Source of the DNA: a virus
Strand: one strand, 5' to 3'
Virus record (IMG/VR): IMGVR_UViG_3300042691_025071
Span: 1 to 64,000 of that record
DNA: 64,000 nt
Part shown: positions 17,776-26,332 of the stretch, in pieces
Position numbering within the stretch: the first letter of the stretch is position 1
How the letters are laid out: every line of letters starts with the position of its first letter
Program-made: the position numbers and the translations under genes
Notes under the pieces: model-generated
Told to the model about the DNA's origin: nothing
Databases searched by the model: none
What the model saw: only the letters and a program-made list of their open reading frames with translations

Positions 17776-18666
17776 ATGACATTACAAGAAAGATTAAAAA
17801 CATTAAAAATCGATCCTCTTTTAAAAATGTCATTAAATGACGAAATTTCTAAAAGTTGGCAAAGAAATAATAGAATAAAATTATTTTTAAGAGAGGAGAT
17901 AAATAAAATTTTAAGAGAAATTTATGAACCATTGGGTATGTGGAAACAGAACCCGAAATCAGAAAAAAAAGATATTGGTGTTATAATAAATAATGAATGG
18001 TCGCCATTAATGCAAGCAGATACAAATTACAGTTGTCATACAATAATTGCTAATAGGTGTAATAAATTTTTAGTTAATCTTTATAGGGTAAAAGGTATTG
18101 AAGAAATTATAATTGATAATGAGATTTTTTCATATAAAAATCAAATAATTTTTAATATTAACGACACTGAAAGTGAAACTATAGAAAAAATAAAAAAATT
18201 TTTAAAAATTGTTAAATATAAGAAAAACGATATTTTTCTTATAGGTTCTCCTATGTACCATGAATTGATTGAATTATTTAATAAAACGATGGGTATTGGT
18301 GATAAAGCACAAAAATTTTATGAAGAAAACATTAATGATTTTTTTGACGATATCGTAAATTATGTTTCAACAAAAGGTAGAGGTGATTATAATGATAGAA
18401 AAGAAGGTATTGATCTGTGGTTAAATCATCAATCAAAAAAAACAACACATCAAATAAAAAGTATATGTAATATTGAGGAACATGACGATTATTATTTTCT
18501 TGATGTTAGTGTAAGTCAGACATCAAAATGTAACTATTACGTTTTCGTATGTATCGGTAAAAGAATTGTTATTTTTGAAAATAATAAATCAAAAATTGAA
18601 ATAAAAAACAATGGTGTTTATTTTCCTAAAAAATTATTATATAAAGAAAAAATATATGATAGATAA
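17776..18666 (+). CDS. Unknown protein, possible PD-(D/E)XK nuclease
   Basis: A 296-residue protein that I do not recognise as a whole. I place the start at ATG 17776 (MTLQERLKTL), because the open frame upstream runs back through the opposing neck gene and has no promoter-like leader. Residues 205-230 (NDRKEGIDLW, then THQIKSI) have the spacing of a nuclease core: Asp213 followed by a Gln226-x-Lys228, with beta strands after it (YYFLDVSV, YYVFVCIGK). A restriction- or repair-type endonuclease is therefore possible. The first 150 residues are Lys/Ile-rich and give no clue. Confidence 0.5.
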   Translation: MTLQERLKTLKIDPLLKMSLNDEISKSWQRNNRIKLFLREEINKILREIYEPLGMWKQNPKSEKKDIGVIINNEWSPLMQADTNYSCHTIIANRCNKFLVNLYRVKGIEEIIIDNEIFSYKNQIIFNINDTESETIEKIKKFLKIVKYKKNDIFLIGSPMYHELIELFNKTMGIGDKAQKFYEENINDFFDDIVNYVSTKGRGDYNDRKEGIDLWLNHQSKKTTHQIKSICNIEEHDDYYFLDVSVSQTSKCNYYVFVCIGKRIVIFENNKSKIEIKNNGVYFPKKLLYKEKIYDR

Positions 18667-18865
18667 AAAAATAGACGAACTATTTAGGATATGTGTAATA
18701 AATAATTTTGATTTTATTTTACAAAGAGAAGGTGAGAATAATTTTATAAATCACACTTTAGAACCTAAAAAAGAAATTATTGTAAATTTTTCAAATAATG
18801 AAGATAAAAACTTTGTAAAATTGTTAGATGAAAAAATTGAAGAATTAAAGAATATTATTCAATAA
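18656..18865 (+). CDS. Small protein of unknown function
   Basis: A 69-residue protein starting at ATG 18656, overlapping the previous stop by 11 bases. An earlier in-frame ATG (18611) would add a Lys/Tyr-rich leader with nothing to support it. Sequence is alpha-helical and charged (KLLDEKIEELKNII at the C-terminus). Its last 21 bases overlap the end of the opposing helicase gene. The tight coupling suggests it works with the possible nuclease, but there is no direct evidence. Confidence 0.5.
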   Translation: MIDKKIDELFRICVINNFDFILQREGENNFINHTLEPKKEIIVNFSNNEDKNFVKLLDEKIEELKNIIQ

Positions 18866-20596
18866 TTCAGTACTGAAGTTTTCAGAATATTCACCGTCAC
18901 CCATTACCTGATCAATAATACCCTTCTTTTTATTTAAGATATTATATATTATCATTTCAATAGTGTTTTCAAATATTGGATAATATACGAGAACACTATT
19001 TTTTTGTCCGTATCTGTACGCCCTATCTTCCGCCTGTGAATGGTGAGCGGGAACAAAAGAAAGATCATTCATAATAACCCCTTCAGCCGCAGTTAATGTG
19101 ATCCCAACACCACCGGCAACAATGTTAGAAATAAAAACTTTTATTTTACTTTCATTTTGAAATCTATCCACACTTTCCTGTCTTTTTTGTTTAGACATAC
19201 GACCGTCTAATATTACAGAATTTTTCTTGTATTTTTCTTGTAACAGTTCTAATGTACTTGTGAAATTAGTAAAGACAATTACTTTCTTATCTTGTTCAAT
19301 AAATTTGTCAATTAACTCACAAGTGTATGGTACTTTTTCTTGTGCGATAATTTGTCTAACTTTCATTAGACGATTAATCGTGACACTCAGACTTTCTTCT
19401 TTTTTATTTTCTTTAGATATTCTCATGAATTCTTCTAACTCTTCATTATAAAAAGTACTTTTTAAATCCAAGAAAACGGGTGTTATTATCTTTTCAGGTA
19501 GATCAAGAATATCGGTTTTCATTCTTCTTAAAACAATATTCTTAGTTCTTTCACGTAATTCGTCTAAATTACTAGCGCCACTTGTATTCCACACTTTTCT
19601 ATTACCAACCCTGAATTGATACCCCTTACAATATCTGTAAACATAATGTTGCCAATTTAAAGTTAATGGGGATTCCACAATCTTTAAAAGATTATAATAG
19701 TTAATTGGTCTTGATGTCATTGGTGTGCCTGTTAATAACCATACTTTAGGTATCTTACTTAAAACGTCATTTAACAATCTTGTTCTTTGTGCTGTATTGT
19801 TTGAAATATAGTGTGCTTCATCGACGATTGCAAGGTCAAATCCTGCGTTAACCAATAATTTATAATCTTCACTATCTTCACTATTATCCGTTGTGTGATA
19901 GTTTTTGATTATATCGTAATTTATAATATAATAATCAAAAGTAGAACCCCACTTCCTACCCTCAACAATTAATATTTTTCTATCACTATAATTTCTTATT
20001 TCTCTCTCCCAATTTATTTTAAGTGAAGCCGGACAAACAATTAAAATCTTTTTTGCTTCAGACTCCAAAGAAGCGATGACAGCAGATGTTGTTTTACCTA
20101 ATCCCATATCATCCGCAAGAATAAATTTATTGTTGGCCAATAATTTTTCGATCGCCACTTTTTGATGTTCTAATGGTGGTCTTTTTTCATATTTTGAGTA
20201 ATCAATGATTCTATCTAATTTTTTCTCTTCTTGTAGTATTGCCCCTTTTGGTAACCACATTGCGTGGTTTTGTTCAGTGTCTAAAATCTTACCCCAAATG
20301 TGATATGCTTTATCTGTCTCACACAATAATTTTTCACACCAAATCTTTTCAGGTACTTTTGGTAATAATTTATCTTCTCTGATTTTTTCACCAAAACTTG
20401 GTACTAAATTCAGATATTTTCTAGCAACTTTAGGTTTAACCGTATGATATTTTAATACATAATCAGATTGTGGTCTAGTTAATTTGAAATTTTTAACATT
20501 TACAAATTTATCTTTCCACTCTAAAAGTTGGTTATTAAACCCATCATAAACAGATAATATTTCTCTGGCTTCTACTTCTGGTATATTTTTCTGCAT
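18845..20596 (-). CDS. SNF2-family DNA translocase/helicase
   Basis: This 583-residue superfamily 2 ATPase has motif I DMGLGKTT (163-170), motif II DEAH (259-262), motif III LLTGTP (287-292), a VFTNFTST strand near 441-448, and motif VI QAEDRAYRYGQ (521-531). The last is the SNF2 signature rather than the T4 UvsW type. The N-terminal 140 residues have no recognisable domain. Proteins of this SMARCAL1-like shape anneal or remodel forked DNA, so a role in replication-fork handling or recombination is likely. It is one of three minus-strand genes in the window. Its start lies 50 bases from the divergent gp14-like gene. Confidence 0.9.
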   Translation of the reverse strand: MQKNIPEVEAREILSVYDGFNNQLLEWKDKFVNVKNFKLTRPQSDYVLKYHTVKPKVARKYLNLVPSFGEKIREDKLLPKVPEKIWCEKLLCETDKAYHIWGKILDTEQNHAMWLPKGAILQEEKKLDRIIDYSKYEKRPPLEHQKVAIEKLLANNKFILADDMGLGKTTSAVIASLESEAKKILIVCPASLKINWEREIRNYSDRKILIVEGRKWGSTFDYYIINYDIIKNYHTTDNSEDSEDYKLLVNAGFDLAIVDEAHYISNNTAQRTRLLNDVLSKIPKVWLLTGTPMTSRPINYYNLLKIVESPLTLNWQHYVYRYCKGYQFRVGNRKVWNTSGASNLDELRERTKNIVLRRMKTDILDLPEKIITPVFLDLKSTFYNEELEEFMRISKENKKEESLSVTINRLMKVRQIIAQEKVPYTCELIDKFIEQDKKVIVFTNFTSTLELLQEKYKKNSVILDGRMSKQKRQESVDRFQNESKIKVFISNIVAGGVGITLTAAEGVIMNDLSFVPAHHSQAEDRAYRYGQKNSVLVYYPIFENTIEMIIYNILNKKKGIIDQVMGDGEYSENFSTELLNNIL

Positions 20597-20633
20597 ATTA
20601 ACTAATATAAGTAAATAGAATGTATTTTTAAAC

Positions 20634-20641
20634 TATTTATT
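20634..20641 (+). promoter_or_regulatory. Variant promoter motif TATTTATT
   Basis: One-base variant of the octamer, only 4 bases before the ATG at 20646. If used, the transcript would be leaderless. Confidence 0.3.
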
Positions 20642-20645
20642 AGGT

Positions 20646-21158
20646 ATGGACAATAAATTACCTATAACAAGACTATCCAAGTTTTTCTCTCAAGAAGATT
20701 TTGATTTCAATTTAGAATTGGGTCAGGAATACTTACATGGTGATGTGAACATGAAAGTAGTTGTATATCGTGTTGATAGACAAAAAACAGATAATGACAA
20801 TGTTTATGGTGAGGTTGGTATGGACGAAATAAAATTTTTTCCTCCTGTTGAAATAAATGCTTTGGTAAAAATAGAAGAACCAAAAAATAATTCATATAAA
20901 GGGGGTTTGATTCGTTATAGTGAACACGGGAATATGACAATTTCTGTATACATCAAACATTTAGACGAATTAAAAATAGATATAAAATATGGTGATTATG
21001 TGGGGTATCCCGAATCTGAAACTAAAATGAGATACTATCAAGTGACAAATGACGGTAGAGTGACATCTGATGGTAAACATAAAATGTTCGGTTATAAACC
21101 ACATTATAGAACAATAACTTGTGCATTTGTACAAGAAGGTCAATTTAGAGGAGTTTAA
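20646..21158 (+). CDS. 14: Neck protein, gp14-like
   Basis: The 170-residue protein matches the core of T4 gp14 in layout. It has a strand with VYGEVGMDEIKFFPPVEINA, a Gly turn before the strand TISVYIKHLDEL, then IKYGDYVGYPE and a terminal YKPHYRTITCAF. T4 gp14 has the same order (YGE-like, lsi, EGD-iYfP, then the C-terminal strand). T4 gp14 is longer (256), so this one is a reduced form. It works with gp13 in head completion. The gp15-like gene follows at once. Confidence 0.55.
   Translation: MDNKLPITRLSKFFSQEDFDFNLELGQEYLHGDVNMKVVVYRVDRQKTDNDNVYGEVGMDEIKFFPPVEINALVKIEEPKNNSYKGGLIRYSEHGNMTISVYIKHLDELKIDIKYGDYVGYPESETKMRYYQVTNDGRVTSDGKHKMFGYKPHYRTITCAFVQEGQFRGV
21147..21153 (+). promoter_or_regulatory. 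Ribosome binding site AGAGGAG
   Basis: A clear Shine-Dalgarno sequence 6 bases before ATG 21160. It is rare in this window and decides that start over an in-frame ATG at 21121 inside the gp14-like gene. Confidence 0.75.
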
Positions 21159-21159
21159 A

Positions 21160-22401
21160 ATGGGTATACCTAAAAAGAAAAATAATATTCAAGTTTATCT
21201 CGGTAAAGAATTATTACCGAGAAGACAGGAGTTGTTAGATTTTATTACTAAATCAGATCCATACTTACCCGATTCTATTTTACATGATGATTTGGATAGA
21301 GGTATGTTAGATTATGTTGAAAAGAATTTTGTTGTTGTTTCTGATGGTAAAAAAATACCCATGATCCCAAGAATTTTAACAATACAAAGATGGGCGGAAT
21401 TACAAAATACGTGGGAATATAGTGATGAGGAGGGAAACATAAATTTACCTTTTATTTCTGTAGTTAGGAAACCAGATGTTCAGCCAGGTACAAATCCATC
21501 CGTATTAAGGACTATTCCCGATAGACATAGATTTCATTATTCTACAGTTAAAAAACAAGATGCTAATGGTATGTTAGGTGCTGATGTATATAAAATACCA
21601 CAACCAATACCTGTAGATATTAGTTATGACGTTACAATTGTTTGTAATAAATTCAGAGACTTGAACAGATTTAATAAGATGGTTATGCAAAATTTTAGTT
21701 CAAGACAAGATTACACAACAATAAAGGGACATTACGTACCATTAATTCTTGAAAGAATTGAAGACAATACACCTATGGATACAATTGATGGTAGGAGATT
21801 TTATGTTCAAAACTATCAATTTATTTTACTTGGATTTTTAATTGATGCTGAAGAATTTGAAGTTAAGCCAGCGGTTAACAGAACAATTTTATTAACCGAA
21901 TTTGTTGATACGAAAAAAATGAGTAAAAAAGTGGTACCAAAAAATATAGACATAATAATCACAACATTATATGGTAATGGTATTCAGACTATATTTGGTG
22001 TTGGTGAACCTATGGATATATTATTTAATGTTGCAATAAACGGTCTGATTCAACAATTAGGTGTTGATTATTACCATATTGCGGGAACATCTAAAGTAAC
22101 CTTTGTTACACCGCCTCCACCAGGTAGTGTAATAACAATAACATACTATAAAGGAACATCTAACGCAATTTTAGTTAACAATCAAGGTTTTGTTTTACAA
22201 GTTACCACTGAAAATTTCACATATGACGGATCGTCATTAATTTTTACAACATCTAACCCAATTAACGATATTGTTACATTTACAATAAATGGACTTATTG
22301 AAAGTGATGATATAAGTTTTAGTGTTACCGGTACAAATACAGTAGAACTAAGTTTTACACCTATTGTTGGGTCTAAAATTGGTATAACTTACACATATTA
22401 A
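21160..22401 (+). CDS. 15: Tail terminator/sheath stabiliser, gp15-like
   Basis: The 413-residue product has a region (about 150-275) that follows T4 gp15. It contains VDISYDVTIVCNKFRDLNRF, then a stretch with QNFSSRQDY, and the strands IKGHYVPLILERIED and FYVQNYQFILLGFLID. gp15 caps the finished tail and joins it to the neck, and this gene directly follows gp14, as in T4. The C-terminal 135 residues form two copies of an extra beta module (about 280-345 and 350-413) with cores INGL and GSVITITYY/GSKIGITYTY, absent from T4 gp15. Confidence 0.55.
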   Translation: MGIPKKKNNIQVYLGKELLPRRQELLDFITKSDPYLPDSILHDDLDRGMLDYVEKNFVVVSDGKKIPMIPRILTIQRWAELQNTWEYSDEEGNINLPFISVVRKPDVQPGTNPSVLRTIPDRHRFHYSTVKKQDANGMLGADVYKIPQPIPVDISYDVTIVCNKFRDLNRFNKMVMQNFSSRQDYTTIKGHYVPLILERIEDNTPMDTIDGRRFYVQNYQFILLGFLIDAEEFEVKPAVNRTILLTEFVDTKKMSKKVVPKNIDIIITTLYGNGIQTIFGVGEPMDILFNVAINGLIQQLGVDYYHIAGTSKVTFVTPPPPGSVITITYYKGTSNAILVNNQGFVLQVTTENFTYDGSSLIFTTSNPINDIVTFTINGLIESDDISFSVTGTNTVELSFTPIVGSKIGITYTY

Positions 22402-22556
22402 GTTTCACCATATAAATCTTTTTTCTTTGGTTTACATAATTCTTCTATCATTTTTTCCACGACCTTATGAATTTTTAAACCATTTTTATCACAGTGTTTT
22501 TTTAACATTTCGTGGTGAATATCACTAATTTTTATGTTTTTTATTTTCTTTTCCAT
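22398..22556 (-). CDS. Small ribbon-helix-helix-like regulator
   Basis: A 52-residue protein on the minus strand. It begins MEKKIKNIKISDIHHEMLKK, continues through HCDKNGLKIHKVVEKMIEEL and ends KDLYGET. One beta strand (IKNIKIS) followed by two helices with a DKNGLKI turn is the layout of ribbon-helix-helix DNA-binding proteins. The fold call is by pattern; no search was run. It overlaps the end of the gp15-like gene by 4 bases and sits between two late genes, so it could regulate this unit. Short Lys-rich proteins can arise by chance, but this one reads as a normal protein. Confidence 0.5.
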   Translation of the reverse strand: MEKKIKNIKISDIHHEMLKKHCDKNGLKIHKVVEKMIEELCKPKKKDLYGET

Positions 22557-22638
22557 ATCTAAAGATAAATAAAGATAATAAAGGATAGAATACTATCTTT
22601 TATGTTGAAGATAAAAAAATCTTTGGTAAAAATAAAGA

Positions 22639-22646
22639 TATTTATA
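22639..22646 (+). promoter_or_regulatory. Putative late promoter TATTTATA
   Basis: Exact octamer 40 bases before the tail sheath ATG, in an A-rich leader of about 100 bases. Confidence 0.5.
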
Positions 22647-22686
22647 AATAAAAGTAATAAAAATATTTTAATCAAAAGAAAAATCA

Positions 22687-25518
22687 ATGGCAACTTCAAA
22701 CAGAGTATTCGTGTCACCAGGTGTGTACACATCTGAATTAGATTTAACATTTGTTGCACAAAGTGTTGGTGTAACTACATTGGGTTTGGTTGGGGAGACA
22801 TTAAAAGGACCTGCTTTCGAACCAGTATTAATTACAAGTTTTGATGAGTTTAGAACATATTTCGGAACAACATCACCTGAAAAAGATGGTAATGGTAATC
22901 CAAAATATGAATTAGGATATGTTGCAAAATCATATTTAGAAGAATCTAATCAATTATTTGTAACAAGAGTTTTAGGTTTAACAGGTTACAGACCTTTTAA
23001 CACTTTTGGTATTAGAACATTAGGTGGTGTTACTGTAGATACAACCGCAACTCCTACAACCACAAATGGTGGAATGTCAACAACAGCAGTTACATTAAGT
23101 GCGTTTTATACTGAACTATCAGATAAGTTAACAACAGATGGTACTACAATACCTGAGTATATAAGTGGAACAACATTTAATGGTGGTAACTGGTTTACAG
23201 TTGGACCTGTTCCTAATTCATCAGTATCTGGTTTAACTGGTACAACAATATCATCACCAATAGGTACAAACAATGGTAAAAATTGGTATAATGTTTATTA
23301 TACTGAATCAACTCCAGGTGTAGATACAACAATTGATGGTGTTTATTCTTATTTATTTGTTTATCCCGATACAGGAAATACATTTACCGTAACTAGATTC
23401 AAGTATCCTGCTTCTTTAAATACGGATTATTCGAATGTTATTGTTGCGGCATTAAGATCTAGAGGTAGATATGTTGGTCAATCTTTAACATTAGAAGTGA
23501 CAAATTCTTCAAATGTTAATATCACATCTTCTACATTAGATTCTGATCCTTTAAGTGAATTCAAATTAAGTGTTAATGGATTAACCGGTGGTCTTAAATC
23601 ATATCAATGTAGTATGGATTTAACATCTTCAAAATATATTGGTAAAGTAATTGGTAATTCTGTATTTGATAAATCTTATGTTGAATTCCCTTTATATCTT
23701 CACGAGTCTTATCCTAATTTAGTTAAAAATTTATATAAACAAGGTTTAATTAGAGGTTTAAGTACTAGTAATGTTTATAATTTAGACCAACTCGATTTCG
23801 CGGAAAGATGGAGTACTGCATTGTCACCAACAGTAGTATCTGAAGTTCGTGGTGGTAAAGTTGCAGATCTTTTTGATGTTATCACAATATCTGATGGTGA
23901 AGCGTCTAATCAACAAGTAAAAATTACAATTGCTAACATTAATTTAGATACAAAAGAATTTGATTTACTTGTTCGTGATTTTAATGATACCGATGAAAAT
24001 GTAGTGGCTCTTGAAAAATATTCAAGATGTTCTATGGACCCTGAAGTTCCGGGATATATTGCTAAAAAATTAGGTACGAGTGATGGTGAATATGAATTAA
24101 AATCAAAATTCATTATGTTGGAGATGAAAGAAAACGCACCGGCAGATGCAATTCCCGCAGGTTTCAAAGGTTTTTCAAGTAACACAAGTTTCGGAACAAA
24201 TTCAATATTGGGTAGTTTAATGTATAAAACAGAATACTTCGATGCGGGTGATATCGTTGGTTATGAATCCGACGGATCTCCAATCACAACAAATGGAGAT
24301 AAACCAAGAAAAGTATCTTTAGGTTTTTCAACTCAAGAAGGGTTCAAGTATGATAACGATCTTTTAAAATATAAAGGTTTAAGTTCAGAAGATACAACAA
24401 CATATGCATTCCACTTATCTGTTAACGCCGCGTCAATTACGGGTATAACATATAAAACAACCCCATATGATTTAGAAGGTTTAAATAAAGATAAGTTAGA
24501 AAATATAACTTTCCGTAAGTTCACATTCGCGGCTTATGGTGGATTTGATGGTTGGGACATTTACAGAAATGTAAAAACAAACACCGATCAATACATATTT
24601 GGAAAAAATACATATGTGTCAAACTGGGAAAGTAATGGTGGTGTTTTCAGTTCTACTGAAGGTAACTCAGATTATTATGCTTTTCTAAAAGGTATTGAAA
24701 CATTCTCAAATCCTGAGGCGGTAAATATAAATGTATTCGCAACGCCTGGTCTAAACTTTTATGATCACAATTCATTAACTAATCAAGCAATTGATATGGT
24801 TGAAGAAGAAAGAGCCGATTCATTATATATTATAAATTCACCAAATGTAGATGATGCCGAAGAAGTTGTTGGTATGTTAGATGATTTAGGTTATGATAGT
24901 AACTATTCAGCTACATACTGGCCTTGGATACAGGTAAGAGATGGTGATAATGCAACACAACTTTACATACCACCAACAGGTGAGGTATTAAGAAATGTAG
25001 CATTAACTGATAATGTTTCTTATCCATGGTTCGCGGTTGCGGGTTATTCAAGAGGTTTAGTTAAATCAATTAAAGCTGTTAAGAAATTAACATTGGACGA
25101 AAGAGACATTCTTTACAAAGGTAGAATAAACCCAATTGCGACTTTCTCAGATACAGGTACAATAATTTGGGGTAATAAAACCTTACAAGTTAGAGAATCT
25201 GCACTTGATAGAATTAACGTAAGAAGATTATTATTAAGAGCAAGAAAATTAATATCTGCGGTAGCCGTTAGATTATTGTTTGAACAAAATGATGATCAGG
25301 TAAGAAATGAATTCTTAAGATTGGTTAATCCAATAATGGAAGCAATCAAGAAAGAAAGAGGTCTTTATGATTTCCGTGTTACGGTATCAAATGCCCCTGA
25401 AGATATTGACGCTAACACATTGAGAGGTAAAATCTATATTAAACCTACTCGTTCTCTTGAATTTATTGATTTAGAGTTCATTATAACACCAACAGGTGCT
25501 TCATTTGATAATATATAA
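22687..25518 (+). CDS. 18: Contractile tail sheath protein, gp18-like
   Basis: This 943-residue sheath subunit polymerises around the tail tube and contracts at infection. The N-terminus (FVSPGVYTSELDLTFV, then GLVGETLKGPAFEPVLITSF) and the C-terminal region (YPWFAVAGYSRGLV, INPIATFSDTGTIIWGNKTL, RINVRRLLLRARK, then IKPTRSLEFIDL) are standard sheath signatures. It is much longer than T4 gp18 (659); the extra residues lie in the middle (about 120-560), as surface domains usually do. It has its own promoter motif and a terminator downstream, so it can be made at high level independently. Confidence 0.95.
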   Translation: MATSNRVFVSPGVYTSELDLTFVAQSVGVTTLGLVGETLKGPAFEPVLITSFDEFRTYFGTTSPEKDGNGNPKYELGYVAKSYLEESNQLFVTRVLGLTGYRPFNTFGIRTLGGVTVDTTATPTTTNGGMSTTAVTLSAFYTELSDKLTTDGTTIPEYISGTTFNGGNWFTVGPVPNSSVSGLTGTTISSPIGTNNGKNWYNVYYTESTPGVDTTIDGVYSYLFVYPDTGNTFTVTRFKYPASLNTDYSNVIVAALRSRGRYVGQSLTLEVTNSSNVNITSSTLDSDPLSEFKLSVNGLTGGLKSYQCSMDLTSSKYIGKVIGNSVFDKSYVEFPLYLHESYPNLVKNLYKQGLIRGLSTSNVYNLDQLDFAERWSTALSPTVVSEVRGGKVADLFDVITISDGEASNQQVKITIANINLDTKEFDLLVRDFNDTDENVVALEKYSRCSMDPEVPGYIAKKLGTSDGEYELKSKFIMLEMKENAPADAIPAGFKGFSSNTSFGTNSILGSLMYKTEYFDAGDIVGYESDGSPITTNGDKPRKVSLGFSTQEGFKYDNDLLKYKGLSSEDTTTYAFHLSVNAASITGITYKTTPYDLEGLNKDKLENITFRKFTFAAYGGFDGWDIYRNVKTNTDQYIFGKNTYVSNWESNGGVFSSTEGNSDYYAFLKGIETFSNPEAVNINVFATPGLNFYDHNSLTNQAIDMVEEERADSLYIINSPNVDDAEEVVGMLDDLGYDSNYSATYWPWIQVRDGDNATQLYIPPTGEVLRNVALTDNVSYPWFAVAGYSRGLVKSIKAVKKLTLDERDILYKGRINPIATFSDTGTIIWGNKTLQVRESALDRINVRRLLLRARKLISAVAVRLLFEQNDDQVRNEFLRLVNPIMEAIKKERGLYDFRVTVSNAPEDIDANTLRGKIYIKPTRSLEFIDLEFIITPTGASFDNI

Positions 25519-25537
25519 TCTAAAAGGAGATAAAAAT

Positions 25538-25566
25538 AAAGGTGGTCTAGTTGACCACCTTTTTTA
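25538..25566 (+). terminator. Rho-independent terminator
   Basis: Stem AAAGGTGGTC/GACCACCTTT (25538-25547 with 25553-25562), a 5-base loop, then T run. It ends the sheath transcript. Confidence 0.9.
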
Positions 25567-25576
25567 TTCTAAAAAA

Positions 25577-25592
25577 TGTTTCACGAGAAACA
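25577..25592. other. parS-like palindrome
   Basis: TGTTTCACGAGAAACA differs by one base from the bacterial ParB centromere consensus TGTTTCACGTGAAACA. The flanking bases extend the inverted repeat to 9-base arms (25574-25582 with 25587-25595). It could bind host ParB, or could simply form a second hairpin after the terminator. Confidence 0.4.
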
Positions 25593-25660
25593 TTTATTTT
25601 ATAAAGATTATATTTTTATATTTCACCCAGTATACTAGATCCAGTATTCTAGTTTTATAT

Positions 25661-25668
25661 TATTTATA
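25661..25668 (+). promoter_or_regulatory. Putative promoter TATTTATA, gap copy 1
   Basis: Exact octamer, 8 bases after the second direct repeat of the CCAGTATACTAG cluster. Confidence 0.4.
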
Positions 25669-25689
25669 AACTTATTTTATTTATTGTAA

Positions 25690-25697
25690 TATTTATA
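25690..25697 (+). promoter_or_regulatory. Putative promoter TATTTATA, gap copy 2
   Basis: Exact octamer overlapping the inverted repeat arm TATACTGGG, so binding there would block it. Confidence 0.4.
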
Positions 25698-25784
25698 CTG
25701 GGACCAGATATACTAGTAGTAAAAAACTACGAAAAATATTTGATAAAATCAATAATATCTAAAAATATTTTTTGATTTACGACA

Positions 25785-25792
25785 TATTTATA
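25785..25792 (+). promoter_or_regulatory. Putative late promoter TATTTATA, gap copy 3
   Basis: Exact octamer 30 bases before the tail tube ATG. It is the copy closest to the gene. Confidence 0.5.
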
Positions 25793-25822
25793 ATAAAGAT
25801 AAAAAAAACAAAATAATCTACA

Positions 25823-26311
25823 ATGGCAGATTTACTAATGAAAATGCCGGTTCCTTACGAACCGAAAAGACAGAACAGGTTTATCCTTCGTTTCCCTTCG
25901 TCTTTGGGAATTAACGAATGGTATGTAATATCAACACAGAGACCATCAGCAAAAATAAATGCAACTGAGATTCCTTTTTTAAATACCTCAACATATGTTG
26001 CTGGTAGATTTACATGGGATGAGATGAAAGTAACATTTAAAGACCCAATTGGTCCTTCTGCCGCACAGGCGTTAATGGAGTGGTTCCGTTTACATGCAGA
26101 ATCAGTTACAGGTCGTATGGGTTATGCTGCTGGTTATAAAAAAGATATTGAATTAGAAATGTTGGACCCAACAGGTGTTGTTGTTGAAAAATGGATTCTT
26201 CAAGGTACATTTATAACAAGTTTAAATTTTGGTTCACTTGATTACAAACAAGATGAAATTGCATCAATTGATTGTGGATTAAGACCAGATCGTTGTATTC
26301 TTGTTTATTAA
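25823..26311 (+). CDS. 19: Tail tube protein, gp19-like
   Basis: This 162-residue protein has the size and features of T4 gp19: an N-terminal strand with NRFILRFPSSLGINEWYVIS, a middle segment with FTWDEMKVTFKDPIGPSA, and C-terminal strands with GTFITSLNFGSLDYKQDE. It stacks as hexameric rings to form the inner tail tube through which DNA passes. It is flanked by a terminator on each side, so it forms its own transcription unit, consistent with the large amount needed. Confidence 0.9.
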   Translation: MADLLMKMPVPYEPKRQNRFILRFPSSLGINEWYVISTQRPSAKINATEIPFLNTSTYVAGRFTWDEMKVTFKDPIGPSAAQALMEWFRLHAESVTGRMGYAAGYKKDIELEMLDPTGVVVEKWILQGTFITSLNFGSLDYKQDEIASIDCGLRPDRCILVY

Positions 26312-26332
26312 TACTATAAATTTTTTATTTTT

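Larger units (their letters stand above)
25626..25716. repeat. CCAGTATACTAG repeat cluster
   Basis: Two direct copies lie at 25627-25638 and 25641-25652 (one mismatch), and a third, with one inserted base, at 25704-25716. An inverted partial copy, TATACTGGG (25694-25702), pairs with CCCAGTATA (25626-25634). The unit is itself nearly palindromic. This suggests repressor or activator sites; the inverted copy overlaps a promoter octamer. Confidence 0.5.
25519..25822 (+). other. Sheath-tube intergenic control region
   Basis: This 304-base non-coding gap, the longest in the window, holds a terminator, a parS-like palindrome, a cluster of CCAGTATACTAG repeats and three promoter octamers. The rest is A/T-rich, with a small stem (25716-25730) and two AAAAATATTT copies. 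I see no open reading frame with a plausible start in it. Confidence 0.7.
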
